Source: Calvatia gigantea
Lineage: Eukaryota; Basidiomycota; Agaricomycetes; Agaricales; Lycoperdaceae
Assembly (NCBI GenBank): GCA_025093985.1
Contig: JACAAK010000001.1
Coordinates: 2,232,001-2,296,000 of the forward strand
Direction of reading: 5' to 3'
Length of the DNA: 64,000 nt
This document shows, piece after piece, positions 1-10,575 of the stretch. Under the pieces are notes generated by a model. It saw nothing but the letters and a program-made list of their open reading frames with translations, searched no databases and was not told the origin of the DNA. Every line of letters starts with the position of its first letter. Position 1 is the stretch's first letter. Made by a program: the position numbers and the translations under genes.

Positions 1-1178
1 GCTCCCAAGGAACCGCGCGCCAAGCACAACTGGAATGAAAAATATGAGTAACGGTGATTTTCCAGGTCGCTCCGTCCTGTTCAGTCAGAGTCGTATGTTG
101 CATATTATCTCAACTACACAAAAATCTCAATGTCATTTAGGAGACTCGCCCGCCCCGATTTCTTCACCGGCCTCGACATGCAGACACTGCAACGGTACAG
201 GTTTCAACGCCGGAGACGATACCTCGATTCTGGAAAGAACGGGTCTGAGCCAACCAAGCCTTGCTCCTTTCCATTCTCACGACACCCAGGATCCTCGTTC
301 TCCATTTACCGGGTCCAACAAGCTGTATGTTTCCGCAAGGTTAATCCCTCACTCGTTTCTTCGCCCCTTGCTAGGAGGATTCACTTACATCAACTTTTCT
401 TTATTTTAGCCCGGTGACGTTTGATAGACCCTCCCCCACGGTCCACACAGCAGCGTTAAGAGCAACACCAAGCCCCTCGGTTACTCCTCTAGCCAGACGA
501 AGTTGAGAAATCCTTCATGCACGCGACCTTTCTTTCCAGTACAGTGACGCTCGTAAAGAGATTGGTATTGCCGATTGTGAAATACACCCTACAAATGCGA
601 AGACATCTACAAAGAATTTTTTTTTTAGAATTGATATGCTGTTGAAACACTTGGTGGCAAGCTGGTCATCCGATATATACCATAAACTACCCCTATGTCA
701 TCGCCAATTCTTTTTGTTATTACACTACTGCTGCGGCTTATTTTAGCAGAGCCCACTGTCCCTGTGCCTCATGCAACGAAGGTTAAGCTGCTAAACTTCA
801 TGACTACGATAAGGTTTTTATAGGCCTTCTATACTCTAGATCTACCATCATGCTCGACGACTTTTTGGCCTAGCGTGTATCGCCACCCACATATAATGGA
901 GATGCCGTGCATCAGTGACCGTGCTTCTTGTAACGAGCCATCCCAGCGCCTGGCGCCCAATATCAGTGATCGCTGCTGTCCAAGGACGCAGAATACGGCA
1001 ACAAGATTTGTTTCATACTTTTCCTTTCATCTATCACAGAAACCCATGACCCAATCCAGATGCCATCCGTCGTATGCACGATCGCCATGGAGAAGTGATT
1101 GGTTAAGATCCTCCAAGCCTGAAGCTTGAGAAATTTCCGGCAACTGGACGGGTTCTGGTGCGCTGGCGTGCGAGACAA
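1..1178. other. Gene-poor left edge
   Basis: I recognise no gene here. Frame 1 is open from the first base to a TAA at 49-51 and could be the last 16 codons of a plus-strand gene starting outside the window, but this is too short to judge. An ATG frame at 130-417 reads as arginine- and serine-rich sequence without a recognisable domain and may be 3' UTR or noise. The part nearest 1178 is downstream sequence of the minus-strand 7TM gene. Confidence 0.4.
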
Positions 1179-2575
1179 TCAAAGGATATCAATTGACTTT
1201 CTTGGGAAGTTTTCAGGTACGACCGTGAGGCTGAATCGCGTTGTAAATTCGAGCATTTCCTCATCCTCCGGTGGCCTCTTGCGCCAGAATACCCAAACTC
1301 GCATAATATCCTATTAAATAAATGAGTGGCTCACCTCGACTCTTAGAGGATATTACGAACCTGTTGGCTACCGAAGACAATGGCAACGAAGATAGGCACT
1401 GAAACCCTGCATGAGCCGAAAGCAAGGTACAAAAAAACAAACCAACGTACTGAAAGGAAGAGCCAAGGACCAATTCGCCTTTTTCTGGGAAGAACTGGAT
1501 AAAGCATAGATACACAACCTATTAAAGGGATGATTAGCGAAACCAAGCTGGGGCGATTTGACCACTCACGCAGTACCGATCACCATTCCAATGGTAAATA
1601 TGGCTGAACGAATGTAAAGCGACATGAAGGCCCTGGATGTTTTATAGTTCAAGTGTTTGAATTCCTGGCGGTTTTGGTACATGATAACCCCGGCTTGGAC
1701 TAGTAGGTTGGATTAGTATACCTAAACGTGTATATCATTCGCTTAGGATTGCCCCACCTTCAAAATAAAACCAGATGGACAATGCCAATAAAACCAGAAT
1801 CACACTAACAATTGTTCTAAATGAAATACCAATCAGTAAGTCGGCGTAGCCCATGGGCGGTGTGGCTCACGGCTCCTGTTTGTTGATATTACAAAAGAAG
1901 CCGCTTGGTGATCGCTGCAGGATGTTATGATCTCCGTTGAATGAGGTGAACTAAGCAACCATCCCTATGAACCTCGCATTTGCCTGATGTATGTGTGTCT
2001 CTTACCAGGATGGTTTGTAGTGCAGCACAGACAAGAACGATCCAGGGCAGTGAAATCAGCTTAGAAACATGGATGAACATAGCAGTTCACGTTTGATTAG
2101 TCCTATCACTCACCAAGACCTCCAGCTTCGGCATTTTTTGGGTTGATTTTCGATGGAGAGGGGAGAGGGACATGTAAAACTAAAATGGGGATTTCAGTAT
2201 ACGCGCGGTAACGTGTTCATTACGCCCTTACGTCGATCATAAAACAAGCAGATCCCACTGCGCAGCTGCGTACGATACTTATCAGCTTTGGTAGTATAAA
2301 GGTACCGAACAGACATACGCAGGTGGACATGCATATACCAAGCTGGCTTGAAGTAGGCAAAGAAATCGGGGAGGTGATCCCCCTTGCTGAAAGCCGAACA
2401 ACAATGTATAGGAAACACAATACACCATCCATTGGGCCATTTGCCCGTACCAAACCCTCCTTCTCCCCCGCACATAGCCGGAAAAGAATGCAGTTGCGGT
2501 GACTAAGCTAATAAGGATGAGAGATAGGACTGTAACTGTGTCAAATAGAATAAGAAGCTCGGTAGAAGCAGACAT
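1179..2575 (-). CDS. Seven-transmembrane protein, basidiomycete GPCR-like family
   Basis: Integral membrane protein of a family common in Agaricomycetes and built like a 7TM receptor. Its ligand is unknown. The start ATG at 2573-2575 begins MSASTELL, followed by a hydrophobic helix. I trace about nine exons split by GT..AG introns. Exon 1 ends at 2319 in a PPA motif. Later exons encode hydrophobic segments (ISLPWIVLVCAAL; TIVSVILVLLALSIW), a conserved RSPSGFFC loop, then an FGSQQDIMRVWVFWRKRPP stretch and a short acidic tail ending in SIDIL at the TGA 1179-1181. These motifs match my memory of the family, which is annotated as hypothetical or GPCR-like. No G-protein motif is visible. It shares a divergent promoter with DUO1. 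Family assignment is moderately sure; receptor function is inference. Confidence 0.75.
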
Positions 2576-3069
2576 GGCCGCTGGGATCGGGGGCGAGGGG
2601 CCCAGATTCGGAAGACAATGGAGGAGCGAAAGAAAAGAAGAAAGCAAGAAAACAAAGAGCAAAAGGGAGCTGCCTGCGTTCCGCTAATTGTAATGGGTGG
2701 GGGTAGGGGTGAGTGTGAGAGGGGGTGCCTCTAACGTTGTGTGCTATCATTTATGTGCTGATTATATGGCTTCATTCATGGGGGCGAAATCACAGAAGGA
2801 TGGCGATACACTAATCAATCTTCCCGTGATGAATACTACACTGCACTACTTGCCGTGATACGATCAAGCAGAACTGGCAGTGATTTTGGCGGTGTTATCC
2901 AGACCCTGTGAGGCCGTGACACAACTGATAGTGACCCGACTGAACGAAATTAGGACGCCTTCCTGTCTCGCGATATGATTCTGTCCACCACAGGCCACTA
3001 CGGTACTTCTTAGTCCCCTTCCCCTCTCCGCCTAATCTCGGTATTCCGGCAAAAAAGAACTAGCCAACA
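2576..3069. promoter_or_regulatory. Divergent promoter region, 7TM gene / DUO1
   Basis: A 494-base gap between two divergent start codons, so it must carry both promoters. A G-rich tract with four runs of at least three G lies at 2695-2725. I see no clear TATA box near either start. The last 60 bases before the DUO1 ATG are pyrimidine-rich, as is common in fungal 5' UTRs. Confidence 0.5.
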
Positions 3070-4131
3070 ATGTTTAGTCCCGACGAGTCCGATCTGACAT
3101 TCACAGCGGACGGGTCGCGATTACTCTCCGAATCGTCTCTGATGGCGTCCGAGTCCACTTCGTCACGTACGGAATCGGTGCACGACGACCTATCGTTGTC
3201 GGATTTATCTCTACGGGACAGGGATGGAATTATGAGCAAACCCTTCAGCTTGCTTGCAGGACCTGAACCAACTACACCACCTCAACAAACAGGTGAACTT
3301 GGTGAGGTTGTTCAGGAAGAAGGAGCGGCTGAAGAGATAGATGAAGAAGCTGTAAAGAGGCAGAATGCGAAGGCGCGAGAGGAGAAACTTCAGAGTGATC
3401 TATTTATGCTGAAGAAATTGAATACTTCATTTGCGGCATTTAACGAGGCATTGGATGTCGCGGGGGGTCTCAATGATGTGCGCATATTCGCCTTTCGCTA
3501 ACGTGGATCCGGGCTGAGTATACTTCGCCAGAGAATAGCTAAACAATTGACACAAACGGACGCTTTACTCAATAAATATGTGGAAATTCTGTATCGGTCA
3601 GAAGATGTTGCCAAGCTGATATTTGACGAAGAATGGCAAGGAGCCGAAGCGGTCTGTCTTGTGTAATTGAGTCCTTGTATTCAACTCACTTAATTTGCCT
3701 CAGGATGAGGAGCAACTTGAGCTCGAACGTCAAGAGGCCATTGAACGCGCGCGCCGAGAAGAAGAGGAGCGACGACTGGCTCTGCAGCGAGAAAAAGAGA
3801 GATTAGAACGCGAGGAGAAGGAAAAGGAAGAGCAAGAACGCCTCGAGCAGGAGAAGCGGGAAAGAGCAGCTACTCGAGGAGGTACAAGGGGTGTATCAAG
3901 GAGGGGCATTACAACGCGTGGATCCACGAGGGGAACGATAACGAGCGGTGTTCCTCGAAGTGCGCTTCCTCACGTGGTCCTGACGATAATCTAACGACAT
4001 GTTCTCTAGATGATGCATCGGGTAGAATACGCCCTGCCGGAAGCGGCTTACCCACACGGAAGTCGGCTGGGTCGACCGTTGGTAGGGGCACTCCTCCGGG
4101 TGGCACATCCCGTGGAACTCGGAAAACTTAA
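3070..4131 (+). CDS. DUO1: DASH complex subunit Duo1
   Basis: Outer-kinetochore protein of the DASH/Dam1 complex, which couples chromosomes to spindle microtubules. Predicted exons are 3070-3477, 3532-3651, 3704-3947 and 4010-4131, giving 297 residues. After an acidic serine-rich N-terminus, residues about 115-175 carry the Duo1 core: LNTSFAAFNEAL, then QTDALLNKYVEIL, a second helix with VAKLIFDEEWQGAEAD. A long charged coiled coil rich in E, R and K follows, then a basic Gly/Arg/Thr/Ser-rich tail with GTRG and STRG repeats that could contact microtubules. The core matches the Duo1 family closely. The coiled coil and RG-rich tail are longer than in budding yeast; their role is inference. The start is the first ATG after a pyrimidine-rich leader. 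Confidence 0.9.
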
Positions 4132-5255
4132 CCATCACCTCATCTAGTTCACCACGGTGACTTTTTGGTGGACGCCATAGTACCCAGGAGGATTCGGTAC
4201 AAGAGAAGGGAAAGAGCAAAAGTCTCATGTAACGATGCACTCTTCAGGGCAGCCGTCAGCCGCTGTCGTCAATAAGATGGAGGCCATGTGTATGAAGCGA
4301 AGATCGTATTCGGATGTGAACGGTTTGATACCCAGGCTGTACGGCGCGAGAGGACGACAGTAAAGAAAAATAAGGTCAGGAGCATCGGCGCCCGGACACC
4401 TGGCGGTGGTCCAACCTTCAGCCAGGTACTCACTTGCGTGGTTTGAGAGGTTACGTGCCAGGAATTTCAAAGATGTATTGCAAACGAGAGAGTGACTGAG
4501 GCTGGCTTGGGCGCGCCCATCCCATGCTGTTCTGGAAAGTCACTTCCCTTCCGCAAAGATGGTGAAAAGGATGGCTGCGGCGGAAAGAGGACTGGATCCG
4601 ATCTACAGTAAGGTGGTAGCTACACTAGTTTGATGGAATTTGGGTTACTTTCGGATAAAACATATATTTTCCGTTTCGTGAAATTTCGGAGATGTAAGAC
4701 ACGGCGTGTTGGATGATAAGGAAGGAACGGTGGATAGGTGACGGCAGCTCTCGCCAAGAGCGAGAGACTGGATATTGGATACTTATGGTCGGAAGCAACT
4801 GTCCGGGTTGGAGTTGAGATTTCAAATTTCATTGTTAGAATCGGTCCCTATTGGTAGGTCTGGCCATCTTTACTTTACGGGGATCGTATAATGCTGGACG
4901 GAATAAGAGTCGTGATAATAACATCCTGACGTGTGTAGTCGTTGTTAGAGAAGGCTGCAATGGGGATGCACTATTATGTATTATGATTAGTGGGCCGAGA
5001 ATTTTACAAATTTCGCAGATCCTCCAGGACGGGTGAGCCAAACCAGCAAGATCGGTGAAGCACAAGTTGTCATATTGCGATAAGCACCCTAGGGAGCTGC
5101 AATAACATCCATTACATCAGTTTTACAACCCGTTGCATGTGCGATCAGTCCAACGCGTGACAAGCTGCTGTCACAACCTAGGCGTAATTTTCTTTATCAC
5201 AAGTGTATTAGTGATGTGGATGCAGATTTGGCCCGTGCCGCCTCTAGCCACAACC
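4132..5255. other. Intergenic region, DUO1 to DBP10
   Basis: 1.1 kb without a gene I can support. Short frames occur on both strands (for example minus 4225-4470, 4620-4832 and 4835-5065), but none shows a recognisable domain and no splice model links them convincingly. The last few hundred bases must hold the DBP10 promoter. A small unrecognised gene cannot be excluded. Confidence 0.4.
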
Positions 5256-8200
5256 ATGCTCAGAAAGCGCACAAGGTCAGAAGGGACCGACCCACAGGGC
5301 CCGACATTTAACTCTTCTCGAGTTCGCGACCTCTCTGACGACGATGTGGATATATTTTCTTCCCTGACTGGAAAGAGACGTAAACATGCTGAACAGGCAG
5401 ATAACTTGGAGGAGAAGGATGATCCAGAGGAGTTTTCACGCTTCCTTCAGGAATCTATCGCGAAACGAGATATTAAGGAGGGTGCCCAGGTCGTAAAGAA
5501 CATGAAGGGGAGACAAAACATGGCAAAGGGAGAAGTTGGTGGAGGAAGTTTCCAGAGCATGGGCATGTCGTCTCTCGTTAGTAGTAACGAGTCTATTCTC
5601 ATACTTCTTCTAGGTCTTCACCCATCACTACTGAGATCTCTGACTCTCCAGGGATACCGGATACCTACACCCATCCAACGGTCAACTATCCCTACGCTAC
5701 TCGCTAATCCTCCTCGAGATCTTGTCGGAATGGCTCGCACGGGTTCTGGTAAATCGTTGGCTTATATGATACCCCTGGTACAACGGCTTGGCGGAAGACA
5801 TTCTACTGCATTTGGGGCTAGAGCATTGATTCTCCTGCCGACACGTGAATTGGCTTTGCAAATATTAAAGGTCGGCAAGGAGTTATCGAGAGGGTGGCAT
5901 TCCACAGACGGAGACCATGCTGGTGATAAGAGGGCAGAGAACTCCAAAGGTCAGAATTTGAGATGGGGTTTAGTGGTTGGTGGTGAGGGCATGGATGAAC
6001 AGTTCGAAATGATTACGAACAACCCGGATGTGTAAGTACCTACTCCCTCTTTCAGTGCTACTCTAAGTATAAGCGTTGTTAGGATCATCGCGACACCAGG
6101 CCGCCTACTTCATCTCATTGTCGAGATGAACCTAGACATGAAATCGGTCCAGTATATCGTGTTCGACGAAGCTGACCGATTGTTTGAGATGGGCTTCGAA
6201 ACTGCGCTCACTGAAATTATTCACCGACTTCCGTCGTCCCGGCAAACTCTCCTTTTCTCCGCTACCTTACCAAAGTCTCTTGTTGAATTCGCTAAAGCGG
6301 GTCTTGAGGATCCCAAGCTCGTACGGCTGGACGCTGAGAGTAAAATCAGCTCCGATCTCAAAATGGCCTTTTTCTCTGTTAAGAAAGCGGAAAAGGATGC
6401 TTGTTTACTAGGGTTGCTGCGGGATGTGATCAAAGTACCCCTGGGAGGGAAAACAAGTACAGAAGGTTTGGAGGTCAAGGACAAGAAACAAAAGGAGAAG
6501 GCCAAGTATTCTGAACGAATCATCGCTCCTCACCAAACCCTCATCTTTGTTGCTACGAAGCACCACGTCGAATATCTCACTACACTCTTGACCACGATCG
6601 GATACTCCGTTTCGCATATATACGGCTCACTTGATCAAGCCGCACGCACACACCAAATGGACCAGTTCCGTAAAGGAGCGACAAGTATCCTTGTTGTCAC
6701 AGATGTAGCCGCCCGTGGCATCGATATCCCGGTCCTTGAAAATGTCGTCAACTACGACTTTCCCCATGGGGCAAGAGTTTATGTCCATCGTGTCGGTCGT
6801 ACAGCTCGAGCCGGACGACAAGGCTGGGCATGGTCCTTCGTCACTCATGCCGAGCTCCCATATCTTTTGGACTTACAGCTTTTCCTCGCGCGGCCCTTAA
6901 CGAGCACTGTCTCTGATGTTGGCGATCAAGCATATACGCAGTCCCTCGTTCTTGGAACCTTTGAACGCGAAACAATCGACGAAGACATGGAATACTTTAA
7001 ATCGCTCGACAATGTTGATAATTCTCTGCCAGCACTCCGCGAAGTTATGAAGCGGGGGCACATGATGTATGAACGCAGCAAAGGCAAAGCTAGCTTACAG
7101 AGTTACAAACGCGCTAAAGAACTGTACAAGGACCCGAAGTGGCAGTTGGCTGGTTCAGACACTGGTATACATCCGGTGTTGTTGCGGGGTTTGGATGCAG
7201 TGGAAAAAAAGAAAATTGAGGAAGCGAGGAAGACATTGTTGAAAGCTGTAAATGCGTTCACTCCTTCAGAGACGGTTTTTGAAATTGGGAACAAAGCGGG
7301 CTCAGTGAATGCCGCGCTGATGAAGGATAGGAGGAAAGCATTACAGAAATCCGCTGCGAGAGCCGTTCTGAATGTTTCTAACACTGCTGCCAGTGGGGAT
7401 GAGGAATCAGACGCGGAGCTTGGCACGACATTAGAGATGGCGAACGAGGGAGATATCGTGGTAACCTTTATTATATGTCCTTTGTATGCGCTTTTCAAAA
7501 CTTGTTTCAGGAGGTCTTCAAGACAGAGAGGAAGTATAGTTTCCGGGACGAGGAGTTTTACATGTCCCATTACCAGAAGGATGCATTGACCGAGAAAGGG
7601 TAGGGAAAGTATTCTTTACCCAAAAGAGTTCCGTTGACTCACTACCGGTCAGATATTCTCTGGCCGACGGCGTTTCATCGTTCGCGCAACAAGCCCAAGG
7701 CGTCGCATTCGATCTCACTGGAGACGAAGCTCTGCAACAGAAAAAGAAACGCCAACTAAACTGGGATAAAAAGAAAAAGAAGTTTATCAAGGGCGACGGT
7801 GCTGGTGCAGATAATGTCAGACTCGTTAAAACCGAAAATGGGGTGCGTCTGCCAGCGAGCTACCGCAGCGGTCGCTTCGAGGAGTGGAGGGCAAAAAGTC
7901 GGGTGGACTTGCCAAGGATCGGGGAAACCGAAACTCAAACGCACAAGCCACAAAACAGTGGTCCGGGTGGACACAGATACCAGCATAACAAAGTTTCGAC
8001 GCCAAAAGCACTTGACAAACTAGGGAAAGACTACGAGAGAAAGTCTCGACAACTCAAAAAGAAGCAAGAAGGTAGGGATGCAGAAGAAAAGGAACCTTTT
8101 AGTCGGAAAGGGGGGAAAAGGACCACAAAATCCAGCCGTTACGGTGGAAAGTCATTCTCCAGAATCAAATCCGAACTCAGAACATCAGAACAGATCAGAA

Positions 8201-8268
8201 AGCAGAGAAAGATAATGGAGAACAGGAAAGCAAAAAATGCTCGCCCTAGCAGAAAGAGCCGAAGGTAA
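5256..8268 (+). CDS. DBP10: ATP-dependent RNA helicase Dbp10 (DEAD box)
   Basis: Nucleolar DEAD-box helicase for 60S ribosome assembly; Dbp10 is DDX54 in animals. Roughly 950 residues. The acidic N-terminus (MLRKRTRSEG) leads to the Q motif region (PTPIQRSTIP), Walker A ARTGSGKS, PTRELALQ, ATPGRLLHL, DEADR, SATLP, then ARGIDIPV and HRVGRTARAGRQG. The C-terminal DBP10CT domain and a Lys/Arg/Ser-rich tail end at the TAA. Introns lie at about 6033-6082, at about 7460-7510 and after about 7600. Upstream in-frame codons exist from 5133, but the ATG at 5256 fits the usual start. One oddity: between FQSMG and LHPSLLRSL, where the family is continuous, an in-frame stretch SSLVSSNESILILLLG interrupts with no GT..AG pair of suitable phase. 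The 3' end faces QTRT1, 62 bases away. Confidence 0.93.
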
Positions 8269-8330
8269 TAGACACCAGTACGCGAGCCAATTCGTTTGCA
8301 TACACTGTACATAGATCGTTGTAATTTGAT

Positions 8331-10169
8331 TCAGGATGCATCCGAATATTCCCACTTAGCCCCGCTACCGGAAATTAGTCTGACATCCTTGCCCTCCAAC
8401 AAATCGACTCCGACACTTCGCAAAGCATTGACGCACCATTCAGGATATCCAACGTCACCAAAGTACTCGGCGAAAAACGTGCGTAGATAGTCAGGAAATG
8501 TGCCTGCAATGATAGCTGCCCGCGCTCGGCCCATGACCTGGGCTTGAAATGTGATATTGTGTAAAGTGACGGCTGTTGGATGTCACCTAAATTAAGGGCA
8601 TACTGGAACTATCACTAGGGTTGTGGCTGACGTACCATGGGCGGCCGAAGTTTCATGTGTGATAGTATGGTGTAAGATGGCCCTGGATACCTTCCCTGCA
8701 CATGTCGGACAAGGACAATTTTGATCGATCGGGTTGAAGTCTCTGGCATGTTTGCCCAATTCTGCAAGTTTTGTGGGCATCAAAACGCCAACCAGCAACA
8801 TTTAAGGCTTACTGAGGTTCAGTGGACCGTTGTGTGTCAACGCTACGCCAAACCGTGCCGTCCGCGTCGGGAAGACACAATCAGCCTTTAAATTGATGAG
8901 AATCTCAATTCGTGATGTAAGTGCACATCGAGACACACCATGTCGACTCCAAGGGCCACACACACTAGCAAATCTGGGGCAAAGGTATTGTGGTTAGGAC
9001 TAGAATTTCAGTAGAAATCCTAGCTGAACCTTCTGCGAACCCAATACCCATCGAGTACCGTGGCCCTGACCAGGATCTCAGCGTTTATTGGGTAATTCGA
9101 TGGTGAAGACTTACGATCTTCGGGTAACTTATCCGCACACTGCTTAATGCTGATGGGGTTTAATTAGTTCCACTTCGTATCGAAGTTTGCCCTGTGAACC
9201 CACATTCTCCAAAAGATATCTGTAATGTGATTTATCATCTGAGTTTACGTTGGTGTTTTAAAGGAAGCAATTTTACCTTTCTCTTCGCCTCCGCTGAGAC
9301 CACCAATTGCGTAGCCGGCGACCCCTTCTTTGCGCTCTATCATGGCATCAAGGCAGCGGTCTCTTAGGCCAGGGTCAAGGCCGCCTTGAACAATCGCAAA
9401 CAAGTCTTGTCTATCCTGTTTCCCAGACTGTTTGTGGTAGGTAATGCATCGATCGAGCCATCGCACGGATCTCTCCATGGCTTCCCCGACACGGGGTCCT
9501 GTGGTCAAACTTGATACTGATAGTGGTTTTGAGCTGAAGATGGGCGCGGTACCCGCAAGAACTGACCTACGTCGTCGAGTTGCATGATGATATCAGCACC
9601 TATCGAATGCTGGATCGAAATACTTTCTTCTGGCTGCGAGGAGCTATCATCCCAAACGCTGGGAACGTGTTCGAATTAATACTTACAGTAAGCATTGTTT
9701 GTTCACCAGTGAATGGGCTAGCGAATAGAGCTCCTTCTTCTGTGATAGTGTTAAACTTACTCAAGGAAACGAGCTGGAACCCGCCGCTATCCTGGACGAA
9801 GGTATGTTAGCCATCATAGGGTGGGTGACGCCACGTACTGTTAACAGGTTTCGCTCCCATCCTTGAAACCTGTGCGCGCCTCCGACCTCATTCAATACTT
9901 TCAGACCTGGCCGAAGGTTGAGGTGGTACGTGTTGTTCAAAATCAATGTCACGCCAAGAGACTCGACCTGCTCCGGTGTAAGACCTTTGATCGCTGCTTG
10001 AGTGGCAACCGGCATAAACGTTGGCAACATCGTAACGCCATCTAGGATGTTGTGTGGAGTGTGAATACCGGCTTCTCCATTGACGGGGAGTTATCAGCTC
10101 ACGAGGAAGTGTCATGCGCGAAACGCGCGCCTTTGTTGTTGGACATCTGGCGATTACTTCGAATTGCAT
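8331..10169 (-). CDS. QTRT1: Queuine tRNA-ribosyltransferase catalytic subunit
   Basis: Exchanges guanine 34 for queuine in tRNAs with GUN anticodons (Asp, Asn, His, Tyr). Eukaryotes cannot make queuine, so it must be taken up. Roughly 400 residues in about ten exons. From the ATG at 10167-10169: [19 protein letters not shown], then TLPHG joined across an intron, [25 protein letters not shown] with the general-base Asp, [43 protein letters not shown] followed by [12 protein letters not shown], and the zinc site CPCPTC with a histidine further on in LHNITF. The nucleophile Asp lies in the [11 protein letters not shown] region. The family works with a second subunit, QTRT2, not seen here. It converges on DBP10 and diverges from the TM9 gene. 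Confidence 0.93.
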
Positions 10170-10575
10170 TCCGATTTTCTGGAGGTGACGGAGAGCCAGT
10201 GTGTTCGGAGAATGCTACCTACTTTGGGGAAGATTCTTGGAAGTAATCTCGGGAATAGTAGCTGGAGTGCCAGAAGCGCACAAGGGGAGGTGAAGATATA
10301 TGCTCGATTTCTTTCAACTTCCTTCCGTCAAATAGAGAGGGTGTAAACAATTGCGACAGAACCAAACGCCAGAAATGCTTGCTGAAAGTAAAGGGAATGG
10401 GTTTCCGCCCGTCGAGAGACAGTCAATATTTTAATGTGCAATCAATTTCGGCAGTCACACTGGTGACGGTGTACACGTCGAGGAAGCGCGTTTGATCGCC
10501 CTCACACGACATACTTTGTATCTACACTCACTCCGTCAGCTCACAGTACTGCCTTGGTCTCTGTGCCTTGGAGCC
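10170..10575. promoter_or_regulatory. Divergent promoter region, QTRT1 / TM9
   Basis: A 406-base gap between divergent ATGs. No TATA box or other site is obvious. A CT-rich stretch lies just before the TM9 start. Confidence 0.45.

Noticed and set aside
1..51. C-terminal end of a gene entering from the left
   Set aside because: Sixteen open codons are too few to separate coding from chance, so it is only mentioned with the left edge.
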